NCBI GenBank assembly: GCA_015066515.1 | Contig: SVOH01000001.1 | Span: 62,001 to 126,000 of the forward strand | Length of the DNA stretch: 64,000 bases | Origin: Oscillospiraceae bacterium | Lineage (GTDB): Bacteria > Bacillota > Clostridia > Oscillospirales > Acutalibacteraceae | Direction: 5' to 3' | In this document: piece by piece, positions 15,608-24,216 of the stretch | Numbering within the stretch: the stretch's first letter is position 1 | Layout: every line of letters starts with the position of its first letter | Made by a program: the position numbers and the translations under genes | Notes under the pieces: generated by a model | What the model was told of the DNA's origin: nothing | The model's database searches: none | Seen by the model: only the letters and a program-made list of their open reading frames with translations

Positions 15608-16963
15608 ATGCTTAATCTTAACGATATTTTAGAAACCATAAATATGATAAAGCAAGAAAATCTTGATATCCGCACAATCACAATGGGTATTTCACTGCTT
15701 GATTGCGCCGATAGTGACATCGATGTTTCTTGCGAAAAGGTTTATAACAAAATTGTGTGCCTTGCAGGTAATCTTGTAAAGACGGGCGAGGACATCGAGG
15801 CCGAATACGGCATCCCGATTATTAACAAGCGAATTTCTGTAACACCTATTTCTATGCTTGTGGCTGTGTCGGGCGGCGACCCCGTAAAGTATGCTCACGC
15901 GCTTCAGCGTGCGGCCGATACCGTAGGCGTTAACTTTATAGGCGGTTATTCAGCCCTTGTGCAAAAAGGCTTTTCGGCAGGCGACGTAGAGCTTATAAAA
16001 TCTATTCCACGTGCACTTAATGAAACCACAAATATTTGCTCATCGGTTAACATTGGCTCTACCAAAGCCGGCATTAATATGGACGCTGTAAAGCTTATGG
16101 GTGAGATTGTAAAGGAGAGTGCCACTCTTACAGCCGACCGCGACTGTATAGGTCCTGCAAAGCTGGTAGTTTTTTGTAATGCGCCCGAGGATAATCCTTT
16201 TATGGCTGGTGCATTCCACGGTGTAGGCGAGCCTGACTGTGTTATTCACGTGGGTGTATCAGGCCCCGGTGTTGTTTATGCCGCGCTTAAAAAATGTAAC
16301 GGCGATTTGGGCGCCGTTGCCGAAACCATCAAGCGTACTGCGTTTAAAATTACACGTGTTGGTCAGTTGGTAGGAAGTGAGGCGGCTCGTCGCTTGGGCG
16401 TGCCTTTTGGTATAGTTGATTTATCTTTGGCACCTACCCCAGCCGTTGGTGACTCGGTGGCAAGGATACTTGAGGAAATAGGCCTTGGCGTATGCGGTAC
16501 ACATGGTACTACCGCCGCGCTTGCAATGCTTAACGATGCTGTTAAAAAGGGCGGCGTTATGGCGTGTAACTCGGTTGGTGGGCTTTCGGGTGCGTTTATT
16601 CCTGTGTCTGAAGACGAGGGTATGATCGCGGCGGCACGCAGTGGCGACCTTAAAATAGAAAAGTTAGAGGCAATGACCGCCGTTTGCTCGGTAGGTCTTG
16701 ATATGGTGGTAATTCCTGGCGACACACCGTCAGAGGTTATCTCGGCAATCATCGCTGACGAAGCGGCTATTGGTATGGTAAACTCCAAAACCACCGCTGT
16801 TCGTGTAATACCTGCTATTGGTAAAAAAGCGGGCGAAGAGCTAAATTTTGGCGGACTTTTGGGTGAAGGTCCTATAATGGATGTAAATCTAAACGCAAGT
16901 CCTGCAAAATTTATTAATCGCGGCGGACGAATCCCCGCGCCAATGCAAAGCCTTAAAAACTAA
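15608..16963 (+). CDS. UPF0210 (PFL family/DUF711) protein
   Basis: A 451-residue protein of the conserved UPF0210 family, whose members share fold features with glycyl-radical-like enzymes but whose reaction is unknown. Landmarks are VSVCCEKVY-type (here [10 protein letters not shown]), [40 protein letters not shown] and the C-terminal [11 protein letters not shown]. Length is normal. It shares an operon with the ACT protein upstream, and a terminator follows. Confidence 0.9.
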   Translation: MLNLNDILETINMIKQENLDIRTITMGISLLDCADSDIDVSCEKVYNKIVCLAGNLVKTGEDIEAEYGIPIINKRISVTPISMLVAVSGGDPVKYAHALQRAADTVGVNFIGGYSALVQKGFSAGDVELIKSIPRALNETTNICSSVNIGSTKAGINMDAVKLMGEIVKESATLTADRDCIGPAKLVVFCNAPEDNPFMAGAFHGVGEPDCVIHVGVSGPGVVYAALKKCNGDLGAVAETIKRTAFKITRVGQLVGSEAARRLGVPFGIVDLSLAPTPAVGDSVARILEEIGLGVCGTHGTTAALAMLNDAVKKGGVMACNSVGGLSGAFIPVSEDEGMIAAARSGDLKIEKLEAMTAVCSVGLDMVVIPGDTPSEVISAIIADEAAIGMVNSKTTAVRVIPAIGKKAGEELNFGGLLGEGPIMDVNLNASPAKFINRGGRIPAPMQSLKN

Positions 16964-16987
16964 TGCACAATGCATAATGCGTAATAT

Positions 16988-17021
16988 AAAAAAGCAAGAC
17001 TTAATTAAGTCTTGCTTTTTT
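16988..17021. terminator. Bidirectional terminator between the UPF0210 gene and the HD-domain gene
   Basis: Perfect palindrome of 34 nt centred on TTAATTAA, flanked by A and T runs, so it can act in both directions. The bases just before it (TGCACAATGCATAATGCGTAAT) look like a fragment of an intergenic low-complexity repeat. Confidence 0.88.
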
Positions 17022-17677
17022 TATAATAATTGCAACTCATTTATTATGAGTTTAAATTGCAGTCCAAGCTTTTCTGCGGCCTTGCGGCACAAAATCATAC
17101 GCTCCATAAAAATTTCAAAATAATCCATAACCGAGCTATATTCGGTGTCTATTGTAAGATTTAGCGTAATGGACTTTTTATCGTCGCTTATAGTAAGCTC
17201 TGCCGCAGTAACCGAATAATTTACCCTGTCGTGAATGTCATGGGCAATATCCTTCATATCGCGTACACGGTTACGGCGAACGTCGGATTTGTCGGCCAAA
17301 ATAAGCGCTGCGGCAAATTCACTTACAGGCACACCCGTGCCTTCGTCGTGATTACCAATCGCTGTAACAATATCTGCAATTTCTTCTGATGGAAATCCTA
17401 ATTTGTCAAGTATTCTAAAAGCCATAACTGCACCGCTTTGGCTATGCTCTATACGGTTTACAAGGTTGCCTATATCGTGCAGATAGCCCGCTATTTTTAC
17501 AAGCTCTATAGTGCGGTCATCATAGCCTAAGGTTTGGAGTATATAGCCCGCTTTTTCAGCAACTGCTGTTACGTGTGCAAAGCTATGCTCGGTAAATCCA
17601 AGCGCTTCCAAAGAAGCGTCTGCTGCTTTAATATAATTATGTATAGCTTTGTTCCTTTTTATTTCGTTATATATCAT
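17021..17677 (-). CDS. HD-domain phosphohydrolase
   Basis: A 218-residue protein with a canonical HD superfamily metal site: FAHVTAVAEKAG supplies the first His, AGYLHDIGN the HD pair, AIGNHDEGTG the next His and LADKSDVRR the last Asp. Substrates of HD proteins include nucleotides and RNA 2',3' ends; none can be named here. The start has AAAGGAGA six bases upstream. It lies downstream of the ribosomal operon but is separated from rplA by a terminator. Confidence 0.85.
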   Translation of the reverse strand: MIYNEIKRNKAIHNYIKAADASLEALGFTEHSFAHVTAVAEKAGYILQTLGYDDRTIELVKIAGYLHDIGNLVNRIEHSQSGAVMAFRILDKLGFPSEEIADIVTAIGNHDEGTGVPVSEFAAALILADKSDVRRNRVRDMKDIAHDIHDRVNYSVTAAELTISDDKKSITLNLTIDTEYSSVMDYFEIFMERMILCRKAAEKLGLQFKLIINELQLL

Positions 17678-17694
17678 TCAATTCTCCTTTTAAT

Positions 17695-17726
17695 AAAAAA
17701 ACAAAGCTGTCCCGAAGGACAGCTTT
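17695..17726 (-). terminator. Terminator after rplA
   Basis: On the minus strand AAAGCTGTCC-TTCG-GGACAGCTTT, a perfect stem with a stable tetraloop, followed by GTTTTTTT. Confidence 0.92.
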
Positions 17727-17729
17727 TAA

Positions 17730-18425
17730 TTATACGCCAAAACGTGCAACGTTAATCTTAACGCCAGGACCCATTGTGGTAGCCACTGTGCAAGATTTTA
17801 CGTACTGACCCTTGGTAGCGGCTGGCTTAGCCTTGATGATAGCACCCATAAGTGCATCAAGGTTTTCTTGGAGCTTTTCAGGACCAAAAGATACCTTACC
17901 GATTGGGCAGTGAATGATATTGGTTTTGTCAAGACGGTACTCAATCTTACCAGCCTTTGCTTCGGTAACAGCCTTAGCAACGTCAGGTGTAACAGTACCA
18001 GCCTTTGGTGAAGGCATAAGACCACGAGGACCAAGAACCTTACCAAGACGACCTACCATACCCATCATATCAGGGGTAGCGATAACTACGTCAAAATCCA
18101 TCCAGTTTTCTTTCTGGATCTTTTCTACCATATCTTCAGCGCCAACATAGTCAGAACCTGCTGCTGTAGCAGCTTCAGCCTTGTCGCCCTTTGCAAGAAC
18201 GAGAGTTCTTACAGTTTTACCTGTACCGTTTGGAAGAACAACAGCGCCTCTAACCTGCTGGTCAGCGTGACGTGAGTCAACACCGAGGCGAACGTGAAGT
18301 TCAACGGTTTCATCAAATTTTGCAGAAGCGGTCTTAACTGCTACTGCTACTGCTTCTTCAACGTCATAAAACTTACCAGCTTCGATAAGCTTTGCAACGT
18401 CATTATATTTCTTTCCGTGTTTCAT
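17730..18425 (-). CDS. rplA: 50S ribosomal protein L1
   Basis: L1 forms the mobile L1 stalk at the ribosomal E site and can repress its own operon. The 231-residue protein has [37 protein letters not shown], the signature [15 protein letters not shown] and a C-terminal [15 protein letters not shown]. It follows rplK by 13 bp, and the transcript ends at the hairpin directly downstream. Normally rplJ-rplL would come next; here they are elsewhere. Confidence 0.97.
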   Translation of the reverse strand: MKHGKKYNDVAKLIEAGKFYDVEEAVAVAVKTASAKFDETVELHVRLGVDSRHADQQVRGAVVLPNGTGKTVRTLVLAKGDKAEAATAAGSDYVGAEDMVEKIQKENWMDFDVVIATPDMMGMVGRLGKVLGPRGLMPSPKAGTVTPDVAKAVTEAKAGKIEYRLDKTNIIHCPIGKVSFGPEKLQENLDALMGAIIKAKPAATKGQYVKSCTVATTMGPGVKINVARFGV

Positions 18426-18438
18426 AGTCGTTTACCTC

Positions 18439-18864
18439 TTAATCTACAACTTCAACGCCCATGCTGCGAGCTGTACCGGCAATCATGCTCATTGCGGCTT
18501 CAATGCTTGCTGCATTAAGGTCGGGCATCTTAGTTTCTGCGATTTTTCTAACCTGTTCGCTTGTAATCTTAGCAACCTTTGTTTTATTAGGAGTACCCGA
18601 TGCGGTTTCAATACCGGCTGCTTTCTTGATAAGAACAGCTGCTGGTGGGGTCTTGGTAATAAAACTGAAAGAACGGTCTGCGTAAACAGTAATAACAACA
18701 GGTATAATCATACCTACGTCGTTCTTGGTTCTTTCGTTGAATGCTTTGGTAAACTCCATGATGTTAACACCATGCTGACCGAGTGCAGGACCTACCGGTG
18801 GAGCTGGTGTTGCTTTACCTGCAGGAATCTGTAATTTAATATAACCTGTAATTTTCTGAGCCAT
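18439..18864 (-). CDS. rplK: 50S ribosomal protein L11
   Basis: L11 binds the GTPase-associated centre of 23S rRNA. The 141-residue protein has the N-terminal [20 protein letters not shown], the linker [12 protein letters not shown], and the C-terminal rRNA-binding part ending [19 protein letters not shown] site precedes the ATG. About 195 bp of structured, mostly untranslated sequence separates it from nusG. Confidence 0.97.
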   Translation of the reverse strand: MAQKITGYIKLQIPAGKATPAPPVGPALGQHGVNIMEFTKAFNERTKNDVGMIIPVVITVYADRSFSFITKTPPAAVLIKKAAGIETASGTPNKTKVAKITSEQVRKIAETKMPDLNAASIEAAMSMIAGTARSMGVEVVD

Positions 18865-18877
18865 AATAGCACCTCCA

Positions 18878-18946
18878 TTATTCGTGGTAACCGTGTTTAG
18901 TCAAAGCCTTTTGCTTTGCTAAAGTAACACTTGGCGGAACGCTCAT
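18878..18946 (-). CDS. Candidate 22-codon leader ORF before rplK
   Basis: A short frame begins with ATG nine bases after a very strong GGGAGG site and ends in TAA directly before the rplK Shine-Dalgarno. It would encode [20 protein letters not shown] plus two residues. The mRNA of the same stretch also forms hairpins, including CAAAGC/GCTTTG extended by TTTAG/CTAAA, and the Shine-Dalgarno itself can pair with sequence inside the ORF (GGAGCGC/GCGTTCC). So it may be a regulatory RNA rather than a peptide gene. I know of no such peptide. Confidence 0.35.
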   Translation of the reverse strand: MSVPPSVTLAKQKALTKHGYHE

Positions 18947-18968
18947 ATACGCGCTCCTCCCACCGTGA

Positions 18969-19026
18969 CATATAGATGCTCACATTTTTACAGACGGTTA
19001 ACCTTGACCGTAAAAAAATCTATATG
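18969..19026 (-). ncRNA. Structured leader element between nusG and rplK
   Basis: A perfect 9-bp outer stem (CATATAGAT at 19026-19018 with ATCTATATG at 18977-18969 on the mRNA) encloses a second stem (AAAAA/TTTTT plus ACGGT/ACCGT). It lies upstream of rplK-rplA, where L1 or L11 autoregulatory elements occur in bacteria, and is followed by the GGTGGGAGGAG stretch. An rRNA-mimic site for L1 is a reasonable hypothesis, not shown by the sequence. Confidence 0.5.
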
Positions 19027-19060
19027 CCGGAAGTTAATAAGCATTTCTGCGTATTAACAC

Positions 19061-19588
19061 TTAATCATTGAGAGAGATCTGATCGAGTTCGAGCTCAACC
19101 GGTGTTTCTCTACCAAACATTGAAAGCACAACGCAAACGTTGTTGTTTGCCAAATCAATTGATTTGATAACGCCGCTGTAGCCTTCAAGAGGACCGCTTA
19201 TAATCTTGACGGTGTCACCCTCACTGTAGCCAACCTCAACGCTGTGCTTTTCAACGCCAAGAGCTGCAACCTCAGCATCGGTAAGAGGAACGGGCTTAGA
19301 AGCCGGACCTACAAAACCTGTACAACCACGTATGTTTCTTACAACATACCAGCTGTCGTCGGTAACAATCATCTTGATTAAAACATATCCCGGAAAAATT
19401 TTTCTTTCAACCTCGCGAACCTTGTCGTCTTTAATCTCGGTAACGGTTTCCATCGGGATTTTAATATCCTGAATTAAATCCTGCATACCGCGATTTTCAA
19501 CTACAGTTGCAAGGTCAGTCGCAACCTTGTTTTCATAACCTGAATAGGTGTGTACGACATACCATCTTGCTTCGCTGTTTTCAGCCAT
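19061..19588 (-). CDS. nusG: Transcription termination/antitermination protein NusG
   Basis: NusG binds RNA polymerase and couples transcription to translation or Rho. The 175-residue protein has an NGN domain (ARWYVVHTYSGYENKVATDL, FPGYVLIKM, VRNIRGCTGFVG) and a C-terminal KOW domain (GDTVKIISGPLEGYSGVIKS). It sits in the conserved order secE-nusG-rplK, 24 bp after secE. Confidence 0.96.
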   Translation of the reverse strand: MAENSEARWYVVHTYSGYENKVATDLATVVENRGMQDLIQDIKIPMETVTEIKDDKVREVERKIFPGYVLIKMIVTDDSWYVVRNIRGCTGFVGPASKPVPLTDAEVAALGVEKHSVEVGYSEGDTVKIISGPLEGYSGVIKSIDLANNNVCVVLSMFGRETPVELELDQISLND

Positions 19589-19612
19589 AATTGCTAACCT
19601 CCTAAATACTTA

Positions 19613-20308
19613 TCAAAGGATAAGCTCTATGAGTTTGCCAAGGCCAAGGTCAAGAAGCCAAATAAACGCACCGATAATAAGGCACATAACAAGAACGATT
19701 AATGTGTTTTTAACAACATCATTAAGGCCTGGCCATACTATCTTTTTAATTTCGCTCTTGTAATCCTTTAAGAAACCGATTACACGCTTTGCGATAGTGC
19801 GCTTAGTACCCTTTGACTGCATTACCTCAATATAATCGTCAATAAGTAAATACGCGATAGCTGCTACTGCGAAAAGCAAAAGTGCAATAGCGGTGAGCAA
19901 TACAGAGCTTGTGTACTCAATACCTAAAACACCAAGTGCGGTGGTAAGGGGACGAGCATCAACAAACTTAGTAGCGTTGCTGAGGGCGATTACCAACATA
20001 TAAATGCCGGTGCCCAATCCTACTGCAGGTGCTACGTAGCGTACCTTTTTTGACTTGAATGAGAAAACGCTGAGCACAAGACCGATTACTGTAAGCCAGA
20101 AGCAGAACAAAATGTCTGCCGATCTTGCCATATCGTACTCTACACCTGCAATTTCGGTCTTAGCACCAAAACCGAGGGCTGCACCAACCATTGTTGTATC
20201 TCCACTTGGGGTAGAAATTGTAGCAAAGGCAGTGAAGAAAAGTACTAAAGAAACAGCTGCGAAGATAACCGAAAGAATCTGACAAATTCTATTGACAGTT
20301 TTCATCAT
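19613..20308 (-). CDS. secE: SecE preprotein translocase subunit with a large extra N-terminal membrane domain
   Basis: The last 60 residues (about 172-231: IAKRVIGFLKDYKSEIKKIVWPG and one transmembrane helix) are a complete SecE, the essential SecY-clamping subunit of the translocon. In most Firmicutes the whole protein is 55-75 residues. Here about 170 residues precede it with four predicted membrane spans (near 8-30, 62-84, 89-112 and 135-157). The internal ATG before the SecE core has its GAGGT only two bases away, so a separate short SecE from that start is unlikely. The outer start has AGGAGGG. Gene order (rpmG, secE, nusG) is canonical. Confidence 0.9.
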   Translation of the reverse strand: MMKTVNRICQILSVIFAAVSLVLFFTAFATISTPSGDTTMVGAALGFGAKTEIAGVEYDMARSADILFCFWLTVIGLVLSVFSFKSKKVRYVAPAVGLGTGIYMLVIALSNATKFVDARPLTTALGVLGIEYTSSVLLTAIALLLFAVAAIAYLLIDDYIEVMQSKGTKRTIAKRVIGFLKDYKSEIKKIVWPGLNDVVKNTLIVLVMCLIIGAFIWLLDLGLGKLIELIL

Positions 20309-20318
20309 ATTACCCTCC

Positions 20319-20468
20319 TTACTTTGTTTCCTTGTGCACGGTGTGCTTTCTGCAGAATCTGCAGTACTTGTTCATTTCAAGTCTGTCAGGGTCATTTTTC
20401 TTGTTTTTCATTGTGTTGTAGTTGCGTTGCTTGCATTCTGTACAAGCGAGTGTAATTTTTACTCTCAT
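20319..20468 (-). CDS. rpmG: 50S ribosomal protein L33
   Basis: A 49-residue zinc-containing (C+) L33: [15 protein letters not shown] with the first CxxC and [15 protein letters not shown] with the second. The ATG at 20468 follows GGGAGGTG. It is the first gene of the rpmG-secE-nusG-rplK-rplA run, and the promoter at 20650-20678 probably drives it through a 175-nt leader. Confidence 0.96.
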   Translation of the reverse strand: MRVKITLACTECKQRNYNTMKNKKNDPDRLEMNKYCRFCRKHTVHKETK

Positions 20469-20643
20469 AACGGCACCTCCCGCTTTACGGAAATATTTTT
20501 TTCTCGGAAAATCCGAGATTGCCTCCCTCATTACAGCACACATCAAACTGTACCAAAAGCCCACATATTGCGAGCTCTTAGAAAGCACACTACAGTATGT
20601 TGTATAACTGCGTTGATAAGGTCATTTCGACCTTTGCAGAGGT
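20469..20643 (-). promoter_or_regulatory. Untranslated leader of the rpmG operon
   Basis: About 175 nt between the predicted start site and rpmG with no credible gene. It contains hairpins: AAGGTC/GACCTT enclosed by CTGC/GCAG near the 5' end, and CTCGGA/TCCGAG near 20510. No known ribosomal leader class is recognised. Confidence 0.45.
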
Positions 20644-20649
20644 AGAACG

Positions 20650-20678
20650 ATTATACCAAAAAAGTGCCATAAAGTCAA
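20650..20678 (-). promoter_or_regulatory. Promoter of the rpmG-secE-nusG-rplKA operon
   Basis: On the minus strand TTGACT (20673-20678), 17-bp spacer, TATAAT (20650-20655). Confidence 0.8.
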
Positions 20679-20720
20679 GTGTTTTTTAGCTTTTACAAGA
20701 ATAATTTTATATTTTGGACC

Positions 20721-20749
20721 TTGATAAATTGGGTATTTAATATTATAAT
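20721..20749 (+). promoter_or_regulatory. Promoter of the serine dehydratase gene
   Basis: TTGATA (20721-20726), 17-bp spacer, TATAAT (20744-20749). Confidence 0.75.
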
Positions 20750-20778
20750 GTTGTTGTATTAATTATTGAGGTGAAAAT

Positions 20779-21984
20779 ATGTCAGGCATGACTTCTATTA
20801 AAGAAATTTACAAAATTGGTCGCGGACCGTCAAGCTCGCACACAATAGGTCCCGAGCGCGCTTGTAAAATTTTTAAAGAACAAAACGGCTCTGCCGACAG
20901 TTTTAAGGCAATACTTTTTGGTTCGCTTGCAAAAACGGGCAAGGGTCACGGCACCGATACCGTAATAGTTAAAACCTTTGCTCCCACTTCTTGCGAAATA
21001 GAGTTCAATATGGAAGACAACAATATTCCCCATCCCAACACAATGACACTTATTGCCTTTAAAGACGGTAAAGAAATTGCAAGAACCAGAGTTTTCAGCG
21101 TGGGCGGTGGATATATCGAGTTTGAAAATATGTCCCCTGAAAAATTGGAGACTGTTTATCCCCACGACAAATTCACCGACATTGCCGACTATTGTGAAGA
21201 ACATTCCATAAAACTATGGCAGTACGCATTGGAGTTTGAGGGTCAGGGATTAAAAGAGCATATGGCAACTATATGGGCCGCTATGAAGCAGTCAATTAAA
21301 AACGGTCTTAACGACGAAGGTGTGTTGCCGGGTGGCCTTGAGGTTCAGAAAAAAGCAAAAACACTATTTAGTAGCCAGCATATAGACGAAACAGCCGAAA
21401 CCCGACAAAACCGTATGGTTTGTGCCTATGCATTTGCTGTAAGCGAGCAAAATGCCGCAGGTGAAACAATTGTTACAGCGCCAACCTGTGGTGCGGCAGG
21501 CGTGTTGCCTGCAACGCTTTACTATCATCAGCAAAAATCAGGCTTTACCGATGAGGAAATTTACCACGCACTTATGACAGCAGGTCTTATAGGCAATCTT
21601 ATCAAAACCAATGCGTCAATATCGGGCGCCGAATGTGGTTGTCAGGCAGAGATTGGTTCGGCTTGCGCTATGGCATCAGCCGCACTGGCCGAACTTTTTG
21701 ACCTGACCATTGACAAGATTGAGTACGCCGCCGAGATTGCGATAGAGCATCATTTAGGTCTTACCTGTGATCCAATTTGCGGCCTTGTGCAAATACCTTG
21801 TATCGAGCGCAACGCCGTTGCGGCAATGCGTGCTATAAACGCGGTGAATCTTTCAAGCTTTTTGTGGAACAGCCGTAAAATATCGCTCGACCACGTAATA
21901 CACACTATGAAAGAAACGGGACTTGATCTGTCTTCCCGTTACAAAGAAACGTCAGAAGCAGGTCTTGCGAAAATTAAGTTATAA
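20779..21984 (+). CDS. sdaA: L-serine dehydratase, single-chain iron-sulfur type
   Basis: Converts L-serine to pyruvate and ammonia with an oxygen-labile [4Fe-4S] cluster. In this 401-residue chain the beta-type domain comes first (GRGPSSSHTIGPERA, GHGTDTV) and the alpha-type catalytic domain follows (TAPTCGAAGVLPATL, GAECGCQAEIGSACAMA, CDPICGLVQIPCIERNA). The Cys ligands are in the last two blocks. Many Firmicutes split these into sdaAB and sdaAA; here they are fused. It has its own promoter and terminator and lies divergent from the rpmG operon. Confidence 0.93.
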   Translation: MSGMTSIKEIYKIGRGPSSSHTIGPERACKIFKEQNGSADSFKAILFGSLAKTGKGHGTDTVIVKTFAPTSCEIEFNMEDNNIPHPNTMTLIAFKDGKEIARTRVFSVGGGYIEFENMSPEKLETVYPHDKFTDIADYCEEHSIKLWQYALEFEGQGLKEHMATIWAAMKQSIKNGLNDEGVLPGGLEVQKKAKTLFSSQHIDETAETRQNRMVCAYAFAVSEQNAAGETIVTAPTCGAAGVLPATLYYHQQKSGFTDEEIYHALMTAGLIGNLIKTNASISGAECGCQAEIGSACAMASAALAELFDLTIDKIEYAAEIAIEHHLGLTCDPICGLVQIPCIERNAVAAMRAINAVNLSSFLWNSRKISLDHVIHTMKETGLDLSSRYKETSEAGLAKIKL

Positions 21985-22017
21985 AATTAAGCCACGGATT
22001 ATCCGTGGCTTAATTTT
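21983..22017. terminator. Bidirectional terminator between sdaA and the SGNH hydrolase genes
   Basis: Stem AAAATTAAGCCACGGAT with a near-perfect complement, overlapping the stop codons of both convergent genes. Confidence 0.85.
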
Positions 22018-23059
22018 ATGCTAATATTTCTTTTAATTTTTTGCTGTATGCTTTCGCCATACTTGCAAAACCGCAATCGTTTGGGTGGCAGTTTTCTATA
22101 AGCGAAACCTCGGCAACCGAGTCTTCAAGCAAATCACAGCCTTTTATGTAATAAACGTTTTTATCGCCCGCAGCAATTGCGTTTTTATAGGTCTGCATCA
22201 TAACGTTTATACGCTCGGTTTCTTCATCTGTAAGATGCTTTTTAGGGCGCGTTGTCATAATTATGGGTAAATCGGGGTTTGCTTTCCTTATAATATTGAA
22301 GAACTTTTCGTGAGTTTCTTTATATTCCTTAAGCGAATTTGCGTTGTGGTCGTAATCATAGCAAAAGGCTGTCATATCAAGCGTTGCTATATATCGTGCA
22401 ACCTCTTCTTCGCCCTTAGCGCTACCCGCAAAGCCAAGGTTTATAAAATCGCAGTCGAGTGCACGTGAAATTTGCGCGGGGTAGGTGCTGCCCGGTCTGC
22501 TGGCGCATCCGCCTTGTGTTATCGACGAGCCATAAAACACTATAGGCTTTGTAATTTTATAATCATCCGCAGGCTTTAGTGTGCTACCCTCTTTTATGCC
22601 GAGATATATTTTATATACACAGGAATAAATCGGCATATTTATTGTATATTCTCGCTCGCAAGGGTCGGGAATGTCCACAACGTTTTCATATTCGGTGGTG
22701 GTGTCAAGCGGCGGTATAATTGTACCGTAATAGCGCTTGCCTGAATAAACATCGCATCCCATAATTCCCGTGACCGAAAAAAATGAGAATTTGCTTTGTC
22801 CGCCTATTTGTAATTTGAGCGCAATATACGGACTGTCGGTAACAAAACGTATTCTGCCGCCCGAGGTGTGACCGTTAAGCCAACGGATGCTGTCGTTGAT
22901 GCTTTCGGCAAAATCTCGAGGCATACGAACGTATCGGTCCCCCTCGCGAAAAACACCGTGAATTTTAAAGGGCGCCTCATCTATATCGTAAAAGGTTAAA
23001 CCCTCTCGCTCTATTTTGGTTTCAACCTTCATATTTTTGTCGATTTTTGTAAAGTCCAT
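22016..23059 (-). CDS. SGNH/GDSL-family hydrolase with N-terminal beta domain (copy 2)
   Basis: A 347-residue putative esterase. The first ~160 residues are a beta-rich domain (HGVFREGDRYVRMP, GGRIRFVTDSPYIALK); the SGNH domain starts at about 170 with the nucleophile block VFYGSSITQGGCASRPG. It continues with NLGFAGSAKGEEE, FCYDYDHN (in place of the usual GxN block), and the catalytic pair in ENCHPNDCGF. No signal peptide is seen, so it appears cytoplasmic. The substrate is unknown; related proteins act on acylated carbohydrates. It follows a close paralogue by 12 bp. Confidence 0.85.
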   Translation of the reverse strand: MDFTKIDKNMKVETKIEREGLTFYDIDEAPFKIHGVFREGDRYVRMPRDFAESINDSIRWLNGHTSGGRIRFVTDSPYIALKLQIGGQSKFSFFSVTGIMGCDVYSGKRYYGTIIPPLDTTTEYENVVDIPDPCEREYTINMPIYSCVYKIYLGIKEGSTLKPADDYKITKPIVFYGSSITQGGCASRPGSTYPAQISRALDCDFINLGFAGSAKGEEEVARYIATLDMTAFCYDYDHNANSLKEYKETHEKFFNIIRKANPDLPIIMTTRPKKHLTDEETERINVMMQTYKNAIAAGDKNVYYIKGCDLLEDSVAEVSLIENCHPNDCGFASMAKAYSKKLKEILA

Positions 23060-23071
23060 AGGTATATTCCT

Positions 23072-24112
23072 TTATTTAAAAATTTCTTTTAGTTTGCTTC
23101 CTACCACGCGCGCCATACTTACAAAGCCGCTGTCGTTAGGGTGACCGCCGTCTACAAGTGCGAATTCACGTACCGATTCTATAAGGTCGGGGCCCTTTAT
23201 GTAATAAACATTCTTATCGCCCGCCGCTATAGCGTTGTTATAAGTGTTAAGCATAACCTGTAAACGTGCGCTTTCGTCTTCGTCAAGGTAATACTCGGGT
23301 CTTGTCATCATAAGGATAGGCAGGTCGGGCTGTGTTTTTCTTATGGTTTTAAAAAATTTTTCGTGGGTGTTTTTATAGTGCTCAAGATTTGGTGCGTTGT
23401 GGTCATAGTCGTAAACAAATGCGCTCATATCAAGGTTTGCTATGTACTCTGCCATTTCGTCTTCGGCAAGTGCGCTGCCCGAAAAACCAAGATTTATAAA
23501 GTCAGCGTTAAGCTCGCGCGAAATAATGCTTTGGTATGCATTACCGGGTCTACTGGCGCATCCGCCTTGCGTTATAGACGAGCCATAATACACTATTGGT
23601 TTTTTTATTTCGTAATCGGGAGCCGCCTTTAATATGCTGCCTTCTTTAATGCCTATATACATTTTATCGGTTTCGCTGTAAAGCGGCATATTTATGGTGT
23701 ATTCGCGTTCGTCATTAAACGGAACATCAATAACACCCTCATATTCATTAGTAACGTTTGTAGGGGGAACTACCGTTCCGATATATCTTGTGCCTGAATA
23801 CACATCACAGCCAATACTTCCCGTAAAAGCAAAGTGTGACATTTTATACACGCGGTCAAGCTTTATACTAACCGCAACGTATGGGCTATTTGTTACAAAA
23901 CGAACTCTACCGCCTGCAGAATGTCTGTAAAGTGAAACTACTCTTTCACTCACACTTTTCGCAGTATCGGTTGGCATACGAACATAATGCTCACCTTCGC
24001 GAAAAACACCGTATATTTTAAAGGGCGTCTCGTCTATGTCATAAAAGGTAAGACCTTCGCGTTCGATTTTGCTTTCTACCTTAAAATTTTTGTCGATTTT
24101 TGAGATATCCAC
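23072..24112 (-). CDS. SGNH/GDSL-family hydrolase with N-terminal beta domain (copy 1)
   Basis: A 346-residue paralogue of the next gene, matching it from the first residues (DISKIDKNFKVESKIEREGL against DFTKIDKNMKVETKIEREGL) to the end. Nucleophile block VYYGSSITQGGCASRPG and catalytic HPND in DGGHPNDSGF are conserved. The GTG at 24112 is chosen because it aligns with the paralogue's start; the frame continues upstream but only into promoter sequence. A promoter lies at 24135-24163. The pair is a tandem duplication in one transcript. Confidence 0.85.
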   Translation of the reverse strand: MDISKIDKNFKVESKIEREGLTFYDIDETPFKIYGVFREGEHYVRMPTDTAKSVSERVVSLYRHSAGGRVRFVTNSPYVAVSIKLDRVYKMSHFAFTGSIGCDVYSGTRYIGTVVPPTNVTNEYEGVIDVPFNDEREYTINMPLYSETDKMYIGIKEGSILKAAPDYEIKKPIVYYGSSITQGGCASRPGNAYQSIISRELNADFINLGFSGSALAEDEMAEYIANLDMSAFVYDYDHNAPNLEHYKNTHEKFFKTIRKTQPDLPILMMTRPEYYLDEDESARLQVMLNTYNNAIAAGDKNVYYIKGPDLIESVREFALVDGGHPNDSGFVSMARVVGSKLKEIFK

Positions 24113-24134
24113 AATACCACCAACCTTTACTTGA

Positions 24135-24163
24135 ATTTTAGCACAATATACTTTAATAATCAA
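24135..24163 (-). promoter_or_regulatory. Promoter of the SGNH hydrolase pair
   Basis: On the minus strand TTGATT (24158-24163), 17-bp spacer, TAAAAT (24135-24140). Confidence 0.6.
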
Positions 24164-24165
24164 TA

Positions 24166-24194
24166 TTGTAAACAGCAATATTTTTTGATATAAT
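24166..24194 (+). promoter_or_regulatory. Promoter of rsmE
   Basis: TTGTAA (24166-24171), 17-bp spacer, TATAAT (24189-24194). It is back to back with the SGNH promoter. Confidence 0.65.
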
Positions 24195-24216
24195 AACAAA
24201 AAAGGTGGGTGCTTGT

